Source: Porticoccus sp.
GTDB lineage: Bacteria; Pseudomonadota; Gammaproteobacteria; Pseudomonadales; Porticoccaceae
Length of the DNA: 15,441 nt
Reading direction: 5' to 3'
Assembly (NCBI GenBank): GCA_002685455.1
Contig: NYXF01000098.1
Span: 1-15,441, forward strand
Positions within the stretch are counted from its first letter, which is position 1; each line of letters opens with the position of its first letter. The notes below the pieces were generated by a model. The model ran no database searches. It saw only the letters and a program-made list of their open reading frames with translations, and was not told where the DNA came from. Both the position numbers and the translations under genes were made by a program. This document shows positions 6,619 to 15,441 of the stretch, piece by piece.

Positions 6619-9474
6619 ATGAAATCTTTGTCAGATCTTACCAGTAATGCTGAATTCGTTGGCCGGCACATCGGCCCGTCTGATGAAGATAAACTGACGA
6701 TGCTTAAAAGTTTTGGTTACGAATCTTTAGAGTCGTTCATTGGGGCAGTAGTTCCAAAAAAAATTCGTCTTTCAGGCAGGCTGGAACTTGACAATGCAAT
6801 CACTGAAGTAGAGGCACTCAATAAATTAGAGGATATTGCTAAAAAAAACAAAGTATATAAAAATTTTATTGGTCAAGGTTATTATGACTCCATCACACCG
6901 AATGTGATTTTGAGGAATGTATTTGAAAATCCTGCTTGGTATACTGCTTACACACCTTATCAACCAGAAATTTCTCAGGGACGACTTGAGGCCCTATTAA
7001 ACTTCCAAACAATGATAGTAGATTTGACTGGTATGGACTTGGCGAGCGCATCACTTCTTGATGAGGGCACTGCCGCCGCTGAAGCAATGACGCTATGCCG
7101 AAGAATGTCTAAATCTAAAGAAGAAATTTTCTTTGTAGACAAGCACTGCTTCCCACAAACAATCGAAGTTATTAAAACTCGCGCTGAGCCAATCGGTATT
7201 AAAGTAGTTGTTGGCGACACATCAAAAATAGATAAGTGTAATTTCTTTGGAATACTACTTCAGTATCCAGGGGAGGACGGATCTATAAGAGATTTTACTG
7301 AGATTACAAAAATTGCTCACGCTAATCAGGGTTTAGTAGTAATGGCATCTGACATATTAAGCTTGCTATTATTAAAAAGTCCAGGAGAAATAGGAGCTGA
7401 TGTTGCTATTGGTTGTACTCAAAGATTTGGAGTTCCTCTTGGTTTCGGTGGTCCACATGCAGCCTACATGGCAACAAAAAATTCATTTAAACGCTCACTT
7501 CCAGGTCGCCTTGTGGGGGTGTCAGTAGATAGCACAGGAAAACCAGCCTATCGTCTTGCATTGCAAACCCGTGAGCAGCACATACGGAGAGAAAAAGCTA
7601 CCAGTAATATATGTACAGCACAGGCACTATTAGCTGTTATGGCAAGTATGTATGCAGTATACCATGGTCCAGAAGGACTTAAGAATATTGCTTGGAAGAT
7701 TCATTCTCTTACAAGAATATTAGCCTTTGGTTTACAAAAATTGAGAATCAAAGTAGTTAATGATAGTTTTTTTGATACCCTCACCATAAATACCGGCAAA
7801 GACACTTCTCTTTTCCATAGTCTATCTGTTAGTAGAGGATATAACTTACGCATCATTGACGACCTGCATCTTGGTATTTCAATAGACGAGAAAACATCTG
7901 CAGATGATATAGAAAATCTTTGGCGCTTGTTTGATAAAAATACTGATCTGACTATAGATCGAATTAAATTACCCTCAAAAACTAATATACCAAAAAAACT
8001 TTTACGAACAGATAAGCTTTTAACTCATACGATATTTAACACCTATCATTCAGAAACAGAGATGTTGCGATACCTTAAAAAGCTTTCAGATAAAGATATT
8101 GCACTTGATAGGGCAATGATACCTCTTGGATCATGCACAATGAAGCTCAATGCATCAGCTGAAATGATACCAGTGAGTTGGCCCGAATTTGCAAACATTC
8201 ATCCCTTTGTACCAAACGATCAAGTTGTAGGATATATAGAAATGATTAAGGAAGTTGAGTCGATGCTATGTGTCGTTACTGGTTATGATGCAGTCTCCTT
8301 GCAGCCAAATGCTGGATCTCAGGGCGAGTATGCTGGCTTACTTGCTATACGTGCCTATCATGCAAATAGAGGTGAATCTCATCGTGATATATGTTTGATT
8401 CCCAGTTCCGCGCATGGAACAAACCCTGCGTCTGCACAAATGTGTGGTATGTCGGTTGTCGTGACAGGTTGTGATGATATGGGAAACGTAGATCTAGAAG
8501 AACTTCGCGAAAAAGCAAAGCTGTATTCGAACAATTTAGCAGCCATCATGGTCACTTACCCATCTACACACGGAGTGTTCGAGGATGGGATTACAGAGGT
8601 ATGTGAGATAGTGCATCAACATGGCGGCCAAGTGTATATTGATGGAGCTAACTTGAATGCAATGGTTGGGGTTTGTAAACCTGGTAAATTTGGTGGTGAT
8701 GTTTCACATTTAAATCTTCATAAAACATTCTGCATTCCTCATGGAGGAGGAGGACCAGGTGTTGGTCCAGTTGCAGTTAGGAGGCATTTGGCCCCATATT
8801 TACCGGGAAATAAGAACCTCACTAAAAAACCCGTGATCAATACAGTATCGTCTGCTCCGTGGGGAAGTGCAAGCATTTTACCGATAACATGGATGTATAT
8901 GAAAATGATGGGATCGATAGGGCTTACTCATGCTACTGAAATAGCCATTTTGAATGCCAACTACATAGCAAATCGATTGAAGGACGCCTATAAAATTCTT
9001 TATACAGGTAAGAATGGCACAGTGGCCCACGAATGTATTATAGACTTAAGAGATTTAAAGGATGACGTCGGTGTTACAGTTGATGATATAGCTAAGAGAC
9101 TAATAGATTATGGGTTCCATGCCCCCACGATGTCATTTCCTGTTCCGGGGACTTTAATGATTGAGCCTACTGAAAGTGAATCAAAAAAAGAAATTGATAG
9201 ATTTTGTGATGCTATGCTCGAAATACGTAAAGAAATTGATTCTATACAAAATGGCACCTTCCCTATTAATGATAACCCCTTATGCCATGCACCTCATACC
9301 GCAGATATACTAATTGCTGATAAGTGGGAAAGAAGCTACAAAAGAGAACAAGCAGCCTATCCTTTAGATTCATTAAAGGATTCAAAATATTGGCCTCCTG
9401 TTGGTAGAATAGACAATGTACATGGAGATAAAAATCTTGTGTGTTCGTGTTTGCCAATTTCTGAATATAAATAA
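6619..9474 (+). CDS. gcvP: Glycine dehydrogenase (decarboxylating), glycine cleavage system P protein
   Basis: This is the pyridoxal-phosphate enzyme that decarboxylates glycine and passes the aminomethyl group to lipoylated H protein. It is the long one-piece form of 951 residues, with the N-terminal and C-terminal aminotransferase-like halves fused, the form usual in proteobacteria. The start has the typical [12 protein letters not shown] motif. The N-terminal half carries [21 protein letters not shown] and [12 protein letters not shown]. The C-terminal half carries the family block [24 protein letters not shown], and the cofactor-binding [18 protein letters not shown], where K702 is the expected Schiff-base lysine. 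The C-terminus [12 protein letters not shown] is also typical. It follows gcvT in one operon and ends 18 bases from the convergent hydrolase gene, with no visible terminator between. Confidence 0.96.
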   Translation: MKSLSDLTSNAEFVGRHIGPSDEDKLTMLKSFGYESLESFIGAVVPKKIRLSGRLELDNAITEVEALNKLEDIAKKNKVYKNFIGQGYYDSITPNVILRNVFENPAWYTAYTPYQPEISQGRLEALLNFQTMIVDLTGMDLASASLLDEGTAAAEAMTLCRRMSKSKEEIFFVDKHCFPQTIEVIKTRAEPIGIKVVVGDTSKIDKCNFFGILLQYPGEDGSIRDFTEITKIAHANQGLVVMASDILSLLLLKSPGEIGADVAIGCTQRFGVPLGFGGPHAAYMATKNSFKRSLPGRLVGVSVDSTGKPAYRLALQTREQHIRREKATSNICTAQALLAVMASMYAVYHGPEGLKNIAWKIHSLTRILAFGLQKLRIKVVNDSFFDTLTINTGKDTSLFHSLSVSRGYNLRIIDDLHLGISIDEKTSADDIENLWRLFDKNTDLTIDRIKLPSKTNIPKKLLRTDKLLTHTIFNTYHSETEMLRYLKKLSDKDIALDRAMIPLGSCTMKLNASAEMIPVSWPEFANIHPFVPNDQVVGYIEMIKEVESMLCVVTGYDAVSLQPNAGSQGEYAGLLAIRAYHANRGESHRDICLIPSSAHGTNPASAQMCGMSVVVTGCDDMGNVDLEELREKAKLYSNNLAAIMVTYPSTHGVFEDGITEVCEIVHQHGGQVYIDGANLNAMVGVCKPGKFGGDVSHLNLHKTFCIPHGGGGPGVGPVAVRRHLAPYLPGNKNLTKKPVINTVSSAPWGSASILPITWMYMKMMGSIGLTHATEIAILNANYIANRLKDAYKILYTGKNGTVAHECIIDLRDLKDDVGVTVDDIAKRLIDYGFHAPTMSFPVPGTLMIEPTESESKKEIDRFCDAMLEIRKEIDSIQNGTFPINDNPLCHAPHTADILIADKWERSYKREQAAYPLDSLKDSKYWPPVGRIDNVHGDKNLVCSCLPISEYK

Positions 9475-9492
9475 TCTAATTAACTGCGATCT

Positions 9493-10260
9493 TTAGACGC
9501 GCAAAAAATCGAGAATAATTTTATTGAACTCAGCCGATTTTTCAATGTGCAGCCAATGGCCAGCGTCATCTATAATTTCATGCTGACATTTTGGAAATAG
9601 TCTGGATGTCTCATTTAGGTATTTGCTTTTAATATATTGGGAGTTTCCACCTTTAATAAACAAAGTTGGGCCAGTAAATGGTTTACCATATGGCGCCTTG
9701 GTTAACTCATTTGAATAATTTGCGTTAATACTCTCCATATAAATCTTTATTCCATATTCCCCGTTTTTCTTTAAAACAAGGTTCTTTAAAAGAAACTCTC
9801 TGGATGCAAGATCGTTTACATATGGTAATAAAATTTCATGAGCTTGTTTTCTTGAGGAAGGTCTTCCAGAAATTATTGCATTTAAGCCATCAATAGTATT
9901 TCGATGGAGGTTGGGATCATAGTTAATTGGTAAGATATCCCCAACCACAATTTTTTTAAATTTGTATGCATAATTTAAAGCAGCTTGCATTGCAATTTTC
10001 CCCCCCATGGAATGCCCAACTAGGCTGGCTTGAGAGAGACCTAAATCGTCCATTAGATCGATTATATCGGTTGCCATAAGTCCATAATTCATACCTTTAG
10101 ATCTGGGAGATTCACCATGATTCCTGAGATCTGGGGAGATTACCATATATTTTTTAGATAAAATGCCACCCAAGCGTGCGAGATTATTTTTTGAGCCAAA
10201 TAACCCATGAATTAATATGACTGCTTCACCAGCACCTTGAATATTGTATTTTAGTTTCAA
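9493..10260 (-). CDS. Alpha/beta hydrolase (YbfF-like esterase)
   Basis: This is a cytoplasmic alpha/beta-hydrolase of 255 residues. The oxyanion-hole motif HGLFGS is at about residues 18-23, DLRNHGES at 44-51, and the nucleophile elbow GHSMGG has Ser84. The likely catalytic histidine is H235 in AGHWLH. Asp108 in VGDILP may be the acid, by analogy with YbfF of E. coli, whose overall pattern this protein follows. YbfF-type enzymes hydrolyse short-chain acyl esters, and thioesters have been reported; the true substrate is unknown. No signal peptide is seen. It is the last gene of the minus-strand group, 68 bases after the dehydrogenase gene, and is probably co-transcribed with it. The ribosome-binding site is weak. 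Esterase is a safe call; the precise role is not. Confidence 0.85.
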   Translation of the reverse strand: MKLKYNIQGAGEAVILIHGLFGSKNNLARLGGILSKKYMVISPDLRNHGESPRSKGMNYGLMATDIIDLMDDLGLSQASLVGHSMGGKIAMQAALNYAYKFKKIVVGDILPINYDPNLHRNTIDGLNAIISGRPSSRKQAHEILLPYVNDLASREFLLKNLVLKKNGEYGIKIYMESINANYSNELTKAPYGKPFTGPTLFIKGGNSQYIKSKYLNETSRLFPKCQHEIIDDAGHWLHIEKSAEFNKIILDFLRV

Positions 10261-10328
10261 AATTATTATTTCTATAATTAGTAAATTTTTGGTCTAAAAA
10301 GAAATCGTAAAGTTTAATATATTGAGAG

Positions 10329-11792
10329 TTACACCCCACCCAAACATACATATTTTAACTCCATGTAATCATCAAGACCATATTTTGATCCTTCGCGACC
10401 ATGTCCTGATTCTTTTATTCCACCAAAGGGCGCAGTTTCAGTTGAAATCATACATTCATTTATCCCGAGAATTCCACAATCCAATTGGTCTGTTAAGCGA
10501 GATATTCTACTGATATCACGGGTATAAAAATATGCTGCAAGCCCATATTCTGATTCATTTGCTAATGAGAGAGCTTCAATTTCAGTTTTGAACTTTAACA
10601 AGGCGGCTACTGGTCCAAAAATTTCTTCTGAAAAAATTCTCATATCTTTTGTTATATTCTCAATAATAGTTGGTTCCACAAAATTCATTCCTAGCTTTGA
10701 CCGATTACCACCTATTAATATATTTGCACCCTCATCAAGTGAATTTGCGATAAGACTATAAACCCTATCTGCAGCTTCCTCAGTTATAAGAGGGCCAATA
10801 GATATACCTTTTTTATTTCCAAAACCCAAAGCCAGTTTCCTGGTAGACTGAACGAATTTAGAGGAAAATTCATCGTAAATATCAGATTGAATTAGAAATC
10901 GATTTGTACAAATACAGGTTTGTCCTGAATTCCTAAATTTCGAATTTATAGCTCCCTCGACTGCTAAATCTATATTTGCATCATTAAATACTATAAAGGG
11001 TGCATTTCCTCCCAGCTCCATAGAAGTTCGCTTTACTGTGTCTGAACTATCCCTCATCAATTTTTTACCAATGACAGTTGATCCCGTAAAAGAGATTTTT
11101 TTCACTAAGGGATTTTTTGTAAGCTCATTACCAATTTCCTCAGGATCACCAACTATTGCATTAATAAGTCCTTTAGGTATTCCGGCTCGGTCAGCAAGTA
11201 ATATTAGAGCCATTCCTGAAAGAGGCGCTTTATCGTCCGGTTTACATACAACACTACAGCCAGCAGCTAAGGCAGGTGAAATTTTCCTCGCAAGCATAGC
11301 AAAAGGGAAATTCCAAGGAGTAATACAGGCTACTAGTCCAACTGGATTTTTGGTTACAATTAGTTTTTTGTCAGACGTCCTTCCGGGGATGACATCACCA
11401 CATATACGCTTTGCTTCTTCTGCAAACCACTCAATATACCGTGATCCATAATCAACTTCTGCGAGTGATTCGTGGATGGGTTTTCCTTGCTCAGCTGTAA
11501 TTATTTCAGCTAGATCATTTTTATTTTCAATAATTAAGTTATACCAGTTTCGTATCAAATTTGAGCGATCAAAAGGGCTGGCGGCTTGCCATAATTTCTG
11601 AGCAATACTTGCAGACTGGATCGCCTTTTTTGTCTCTTCAGCTCCACACTTTGTGATTTCATTTATCAAATGTCCGTTAGCTGGGTTTGTTATTTTGAGT
11701 GTTTTGCCACTAGTCGCATCTATCCATTCTCCATTAATAAAAGCTTTCGTTGTGAGAAGAGTGGGATCTTTTAAAATTAAATTTTTATTCAT
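10329..11792 (-). CDS. gabD: Succinate-semialdehyde dehydrogenase (NAD(P)+)
   Basis: This aldehyde dehydrogenase of 487 residues most resembles the succinate-semialdehyde branch, which oxidises succinate semialdehyde to succinate at the end of 4-aminobutyrate degradation. The cofactor-binding TPWNFP motif has N161, MELGGNAPF has the general base E259, and GQTCICTNR has the catalytic C293. The C-terminal stretch ending TAPFGGIKESGHGREGSKYGLDDYMELKYVCLGG is characteristic of GabD-type enzymes. C295, two residues after the nucleophile, recreates the Cys-X-Cys arrangement that serves as a redox switch in human SSADH; a similar switch here is inference. Glutarate semialdehyde is a possible alternative substrate. 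AAGG stands eight bases before the ATG. The gene lies 57 bases downstream of the AraC-type regulator. No transaminase (gabT) is in the window, so the semialdehyde source is not shown. Confidence 0.88.
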   Translation of the reverse strand: MNKNLILKDPTLLTTKAFINGEWIDATSGKTLKITNPANGHLINEITKCGAEETKKAIQSASIAQKLWQAASPFDRSNLIRNWYNLIIENKNDLAEIITAEQGKPIHESLAEVDYGSRYIEWFAEEAKRICGDVIPGRTSDKKLIVTKNPVGLVACITPWNFPFAMLARKISPALAAGCSVVCKPDDKAPLSGMALILLADRAGIPKGLINAIVGDPEEIGNELTKNPLVKKISFTGSTVIGKKLMRDSSDTVKRTSMELGGNAPFIVFNDANIDLAVEGAINSKFRNSGQTCICTNRFLIQSDIYDEFSSKFVQSTRKLALGFGNKKGISIGPLITEEAADRVYSLIANSLDEGANILIGGNRSKLGMNFVEPTIIENITKDMRIFSEEIFGPVAALLKFKTEIEALSLANESEYGLAAYFYTRDISRISRLTDQLDCGILGINECMISTETAPFGGIKESGHGREGSKYGLDDYMELKYVCLGGV

Positions 11793-11849
11793 ATATAACC
11801 TTACTTGAGTAGATTAAAATTTTTAGAGTACACTTAAGTTTTTACCAAT

Positions 11850-12785
11850 CTATTTTAAAGACTGATATTTGGAGTAACTTCTTGGGGTTAGGCCTGTCCA
11901 TTTTTTAAATGCTCTAGTAAAAGACCTTGGTTCCGCAAACCCGACCAATTCAGAGACCTCTTCAACAGACAGTTTTTCTGAAACAAGCTTATTAATGGCT
12001 AATTCTCGACGCATATCATCTTTTATTTTTTGATAGGTTGTTCCTTCCTCTTTTAGTTTTCGATAAAGCATCAGATTACTCATATTTAATTTTTCTGCTA
12101 GGGCGCTTACTTTAGGAAAGTTTAGTTTTTGGGAATCCATATCTATTATTTCTCTTTCGATTTTTGACTCCAATGTGCTTTGACCACCAGGAATTGTCAT
12201 TATATTTGCAGGGTGGTGAACTAAAAATTCTTTAACCTCTTTGTGTGTTCTTACTAAAGGTTTATCAAGGTATTTGGCATCAAAAGATATTTCATTAGAC
12301 ATTTTTCCAAATGATAAAGCACAAGGAAACATAATCTTCAGTTCATCAACATAGATCGGCATCTGATGACTGAAACTAGCACCTTTTAAACGAATTGTCT
12401 CTCCTATATACCAACTCGGAAAACGATGCCATATAACCAAAAGATATTGGGCTAAGAAATCGTCAGGATCTAATTTAGGTTGAGCAAAATTAAAACCCAA
12501 TTTAGCAATATTATCTATATCTATACTAAGATTAATTTCGATAGAGTTTGTTATAAGGCTATAAAATTTAATCATTTTATTTAGTAAGTCACCGAGTGTT
12601 GAGCATTGAACAGATATTTCACAAAATAACTCGAAGATACCATATTTGACTGGTTGAGAAGCAAAGCCCATGAACTCATCATCTAACTCTTGTTGAACCG
12701 AACGAAAAAGGCGAGCTACTTGATCTGTATGTATTCTATGGGTAGTTAGCCATAGAATTGCTGGATTGATCCCAGCACGCGACAA
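11850..12785 (-). CDS. AraC-family transcriptional regulator (start uncertain)
   Basis: This regulator has an N-terminal ligand-binding region of the Arabinose_bd-like (PF12625) type and a C-terminal AraC helix-turn-helix domain. The C-terminal domain holds two helix-turn-helix units: VSALAEKLNMSNLMLYRKLKEEG and then VEEVSELVGFAEPRSFTRAFKKWTGLTPRSY, the second a textbook AraC signature. The only canonical start in the upstream part of the frame is TTG at 12785, which has no ribosome-binding site. Family-like sequence (CLHGIRQKNLDSSTLLSRAG) runs upstream of it, so the true N-terminus is probably near 12863 or 12884. It is divergent from the methylmalonyl-CoA mutase gene and sits upstream of gabD on its own strand, so either or both may be targets. 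The ligand is unknown. Confidence 0.82.
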   Translation of the reverse strand: MSRAGINPAILWLTTHRIHTDQVARLFRSVQQELDDEFMGFASQPVKYGIFELFCEISVQCSTLGDLLNKMIKFYSLITNSIEINLSIDIDNIAKLGFNFAQPKLDPDDFLAQYLLVIWHRFPSWYIGETIRLKGASFSHQMPIYVDELKIMFPCALSFGKMSNEISFDAKYLDKPLVRTHKEVKEFLVHHPANIMTIPGGQSTLESKIEREIIDMDSQKLNFPKVSALAEKLNMSNLMLYRKLKEEGTTYQKIKDDMRRELAINKLVSEKLSVEEVSELVGFAEPRSFTRAFKKWTGLTPRSYSKYQSLK

Positions 12786-12869
12786 TAATGTTGAAGAGTC
12801 GAGATTTTTCTGACGTATTCCATGAAGACATGAAATAACATGATGGTGTGCGATAGTAGCGATATACTA

Positions 12870-12874
12870 CTCCT
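12870..12874 (-). promoter_or_regulatory. Shine-Dalgarno AGGAG upstream of the AraC regulator frame
   Basis: On the minus strand AGGAG is followed after six bases (TAGTAT) by ATC at 12861-12863, which is in frame with the regulator. This is the only good ribosome-binding site near its 5' end and lies 85 bases upstream of the TTG at 12785. It suggests initiation here at a rare codon or a damaged start. Confidence 0.45.
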
Positions 12875-12905
12875 CATAAATCATAAATTGGTGAGTTTTT
12901 TATTA

Positions 12906-12933
12906 ATTATAAAGATATAATGCCATATTTCAA
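12906..12933 (-). promoter_or_regulatory. Likely sigma-70 promoter of the AraC regulator
   Basis: Read on the minus strand, TTGAAA (12933-12928, 5 of 6 to consensus) is followed after 16 bases by a perfect TATAAT (12911-12906). Transcription would begin near 12899, about 25 bases before the AGGAG site at 12870-12874. The -35 element lies inside the left arm of the palindrome at 12926-12948. Confidence 0.6.
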
Positions 12934-12948
12934 AAATTTTTTGAAATA
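12926..12948. repeat. Perfect palindrome in the divergent control region, candidate operator
   Basis: Two perfect 11-base arms, TATTTCAAAAA and TTTTTGAAATA, flank a single central T. It lies between the divergent regulator and mutase genes and contributes TTGAAA on each strand. It may be an operator for the adjacent AraC-type protein or another regulator. AraC-family sites are more often direct repeats, so the binder is uncertain. The low sequence complexity (A and T runs) argues for caution. Confidence 0.6.
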
Positions 12949-13083
12949 ATCAGTGAGTTATATGGCTATAATTAGACCTTGCAGATAAAACGCAGGTGAT
13001 TCATAGTAAGTAGTTTGGAATTAGTATTATTATTTGGTTGACTGTTATTATAAAACTATGAGTTAAAATTAAGGATAGCTTGA
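12949..13083 (+). promoter_or_regulatory. Upstream region and leader of the mutase operon
   Basis: This is the mutase side of the roughly 300-base divergent region. A perfect TATAAT stands at 12967-12972, 20 bases after the TTGAAA of the palindrome's right arm, a longer spacer than the usual 17. A TTGACT at 13038-13043 lacks a well-placed -10 element. AAGGA at 13071-13075 is a good ribosome-binding site eight bases before the ATG at 13084. I see no small gene here. Confidence 0.4.
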
Positions 13084-15249
13084 ATGAAAGATAAGTCTAA
13101 ACCTAGTGTTTCAGATTGGATAAATCTAGCTAAAAAGGAAACCAAAAGCCAAAATTTGGACCACCTAATTTGGAAAACGGCAGAGGGAATCGATATCAAG
13201 CCTCTCTACACAGCTGAAGATATAGATCAATTAGGTGACCAAGAAAGTCTTCCGGGTTACATGCCCTATAAGCGAGGTCCAAAAGCAACTATGTATGCAG
13301 GACGACCCTGGACTATCCGACAATATGCTGGATTCTCAACTGCAGAAGAATCAAACTCTTTTTATAAAAAAAATCTTAAAGCTGGACAGCAGGGCCTCTC
13401 AGTGGCTTTTGACCTACCTACACACCGTGGTTATGACTCCGATCATGATCGTGTACAAGGTGATGTCGGTAAAGCAGGTGTCGCTATTGATTCTGTTGAA
13501 GATATGAAAATTCTCTTTAATGGAATTCCATTAGATAAAGTATCAGTATCAATGACAATGAATGGTGCAGTTCTTCCAGTTATGGCAAATTTCATTGTAG
13601 CGGCGGAAGAGCAGGGCGTTGAACCGCAAGCACTAATGGGAACTCTTCAAAATGATATCTTGAAGGAGTTTATGGTAAGAAATACATATATTTATCCCCC
13701 TGAGCCGTCAATGCGTATCATCTCAGATATTATTGCTTACACTTCAGAGTTAATGCCAAAGTTTAACTCTATCTCAATTTCTGGGTATCACATGCAGGAG
13801 GCGGGTGCTACAAATGTCCAAGAACTAGCATTTACTATAGCTGATGGGATTGAGTACGTTCGAACAGCAATTAATAGCGGATTGGATGTGGATAGTTTTG
13901 CACCTAGACTTTCATTTTTCTTCGCTATTGGCATGAATTTTTTTATGGAGATTGCGAAGCTTAGGGCTGCTAGGGTTTTATGGTCAGAATTGATGAAAGA
14001 AAATTTCAATCCCAAAAATGAAAAATCACTAATGTTGCGCACCCACTGTCAAACCTCTGGCGTAAGCTTAACTAGCAAAGATCCATATAATAATGTGATG
14101 AGGACAACTATTGAAGCAATGTCTGCAATTATGGGAGGCACCCAATCTCTTCATACAAATGCATTTGACGAAGCCCTTGGATTACCAACAGATTTTGCAG
14201 CTCGCATTGCTAGAAATACTCAGTTAGTTCTTCAAGAAGAGACAGGTATCACAAAAGTAGTTGACCCGCTTGCAGGATCATATTATGTAGAAACACTCAC
14301 CAATCAGCTAGTAGAAGCCGCACGCTTATTAATTGATGAGGTTGAAAGTATGGGTGGTATGACCAAGGCTGTCGAAACAGGCATGCCTAAACTAAGTATA
14401 GAAAAAGCTGCTGCACTAAAACAAGCAAGGATTGATCGTGGTGATGAGGTTATAGTTGGAGTAAATAAGTTTGAACTTAAAGAGGAGCCAGATATAGAGG
14501 TTTTAGAGATAGATAATACTAAGGTGCGTGCTTCACAGATTTCAAAATTAATCAAAATTCGTAAGAAACGTGACGATGATCTATGTCAAAATGCCCTAGA
14601 CGCCCTCACTGAGTCAGCAAATTCAGGAAAGGGAAATTTATTAGCTTTAGCTATTGATGCTGCTAGATTAAGGGCTACGGTAGGTGAGATATCTTTTGCG
14701 CTAGAAAAAGAATGGGGTAGACATCAAGCTGTGACAAAAACTATTAGCGGTGTGTATGGCTCTGCTTATGAGGGAGATGAAGAGTTTTCGAATATTCAGA
14801 GTAAGGTGAAGAAATTTGCTTTAGATACTGGAAGACGACCTCGAATGCTAGTCGCTAAAATGGGCCAAGATGGTCATGATAGAGGAGCAAAGGTAATCGC
14901 GACAGCCTTTGCCGACATCGGTTTTGATGTAGATATTAGTCCTATGTTTCAAACTCCTACAGAAGCAGCACGTATGGCTATTGAAAATGACGTACATTTA
15001 GTAGGTGTTTCTTCTCAGGCAGCAGGACATAAAACTTTAGTTCCTCAACTTGTTGAGGCCCTGGCTAAAAATGGGGCAACAGATATCAAAGTAATATGTG
15101 GCGGTGTTATCCCTCCAAAGGATTATCAAGATCTCTACGATGCTGGAGTTACAGCTATATATGGGCCAGGTACAAATATACCAAAGGCCGCCATAGAAAT
15201 AATAGATCTCTTAGTTAAGGATTCTAGCAATGATAATAGGAAACTATGA
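13084..15249 (+). CDS. Methylmalonyl-CoA mutase (single-chain, adenosylcobalamin-dependent)
   Basis: This enzyme interconverts (R)-methylmalonyl-CoA and succinyl-CoA, the last step of propionyl-CoA catabolism by the carboxylase route. The 721 residues hold the catalytic barrel (about 40-560) and the C-terminal B12-binding domain (about 590-710). The B12 motif DGHDRG begins at D596, with H598 as the lower axial cobalt ligand, followed by GVSSQAAGH and GGVIPP. Y81 in [10 protein letters not shown]199 in [11 protein letters not shown] and H236 in SGYHMQEAG correspond to Tyr89, Arg207 and His244 of the Propionibacterium enzyme. Tyr and Arg at these sites distinguish methylmalonyl-CoA from isobutyryl-CoA mutase. 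AAGGA at 13071-13075 supports the ATG. The stop overlaps the start of the carboxylase gene by one base (TGATG), so translation is coupled. Confidence 0.96.
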   Translation: MKDKSKPSVSDWINLAKKETKSQNLDHLIWKTAEGIDIKPLYTAEDIDQLGDQESLPGYMPYKRGPKATMYAGRPWTIRQYAGFSTAEESNSFYKKNLKAGQQGLSVAFDLPTHRGYDSDHDRVQGDVGKAGVAIDSVEDMKILFNGIPLDKVSVSMTMNGAVLPVMANFIVAAEEQGVEPQALMGTLQNDILKEFMVRNTYIYPPEPSMRIISDIIAYTSELMPKFNSISISGYHMQEAGATNVQELAFTIADGIEYVRTAINSGLDVDSFAPRLSFFFAIGMNFFMEIAKLRAARVLWSELMKENFNPKNEKSLMLRTHCQTSGVSLTSKDPYNNVMRTTIEAMSAIMGGTQSLHTNAFDEALGLPTDFAARIARNTQLVLQEETGITKVVDPLAGSYYVETLTNQLVEAARLLIDEVESMGGMTKAVETGMPKLSIEKAAALKQARIDRGDEVIVGVNKFELKEEPDIEVLEIDNTKVRASQISKLIKIRKKRDDDLCQNALDALTESANSGKGNLLALAIDAARLRATVGEISFALEKEWGRHQAVTKTISGVYGSAYEGDEEFSNIQSKVKKFALDTGRRPRMLVAKMGQDGHDRGAKVIATAFADIGFDVDISPMFQTPTEAARMAIENDVHLVGVSSQAAGHKTLVPQLVEALAKNGATDIKVICGGVIPPKDYQDLYDAGVTAIYGPGTNIPKAAIEIIDLLVKDSSNDNRKL

Positions 15250-15441
15250 TGCAAGAAGTTATTAAACACTTAGCAAAAAAGCGCAAAGATGCGATTCTTG
15301 GTGGAGGCCAAAGACGTATCGATGCCCAACATAAAAAAGGCAAACTTACTGCTAGAGAAAGAATAATTACGCTTTTAGATGAAGGGTCTTTTGAAGAAAC
15401 AGATATGTTTGTTGTTCATCGGATCAGAGACTTCGGGATGG
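15249..15441 (+). CDS. pccB: Propionyl-CoA carboxylase beta chain, N-terminal fragment
   Basis: Only the first 64 codons are inside the window; the gene continues past the right edge. The translation begins [20 protein letters not shown] and continues with [36 protein letters not shown] and DFGM, the standard start of biotin-dependent propionyl-CoA carboxylase carboxyltransferase subunits. The enzyme carboxylates propionyl-CoA to (S)-methylmalonyl-CoA. Placement directly after the mutase, overlapping its stop by one base, supports propionyl-CoA rather than acetyl-CoA or methylcrotonyl-CoA as the substrate. An epimerase and the biotinylated alpha subunit would be expected further downstream, outside this window. 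Confidence 0.92.
   Translation, partial: MQEVIKHLAKKRKDAILGGGQRRIDAQHKKGKLTARERIITLLDEGSFEETDMFVVHRIRDFGM

Noticed and set aside
11038..11451. Open frame of 137 codons on the plus strand opposite the semialdehyde dehydrogenase
   Set aside because: It is antisense to a conserved coding region, is low in recognisable motifs and has no supporting ribosome-binding site; it is a shadow frame.
13038..13067. Promoter from TTGACT close to the mutase start
   Set aside because: At 16-18 base spacing no acceptable -10 hexamer is found, and the transcript would start on the ribosome-binding site.

Overview
This AT-rich window carries densely packed metabolic genes and has no RNA genes, insertion sequences, CRISPR arrays or phage genes. 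The gene set fits a streamlined, aerobic, heterotrophic proteobacterium. The best guess is an AT-rich, probably aquatic, gammaproteobacterial lineage: the DUF2288 protein, the succinyl-CoA:3-ketoacid CoA-transferase pair, and above all the class II ribonucleotide reductase split into NrdJa and NrdJb (as in Pseudomonas) point that way. The taxon is an inference from family recognition only, without any search.

Layout, left to right. (1) 53-364, a small DUF2288 protein. (2) 484-1857, scoA-scoB, the two subunits of succinyl-CoA:3-ketoacid CoA-transferase, followed by a good intrinsic terminator at 1876-1908. (3) 1858-2410, a long intergenic region. It holds two NrdR-box-like 16-mers whose starts are exactly 32 bp apart, followed by a long leader. 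(4) 2411-5282, nrdJa-nrdJb. (5) 5306-5436, a frameshifted remnant of a tiny hydrophobic protein with a strong ribosome-binding site. (6) 5454-9474, gcvT and a full-length one-piece gcvP, with no gcvH between them. (7) 9493-12785 on the minus strand, in transcription order: an AraC-family regulator, an NAD(P)-dependent succinate-semialdehyde dehydrogenase, and an alpha/beta hydrolase. (8) A divergent control region with a perfect palindrome at 12926-12948. (9) 13084-15441, methylmalonyl-CoA mutase and the start of the propionyl-CoA carboxylase beta subunit, overlapping by one base.

How they work together. Propionyl-CoA carboxylase and methylmalonyl-CoA mutase turn propionyl-CoA into succinyl-CoA. 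ScoAB uses succinyl-CoA as CoA donor to activate acetoacetate. The semialdehyde dehydrogenase delivers succinate. Three of the modules therefore meet at the succinyl-CoA/succinate node. GcvT and GcvP supply one-carbon units from glycine. NrdJab makes deoxynucleotides. NrdJ and the mutase both need adenosylcobalamin, so this cell depends on B12, yet no cobalamin riboswitch is visible here.

No wholly new system was found. The observations most worth checking are the regulator whose family-like N-terminus lies behind an in-frame TAG, the palindrome that offers a TTGAAA element to both sides of the divergent region, the NrdR-box pair, the broken small gene between nrdJb and gcvT, and the missing gcvH.
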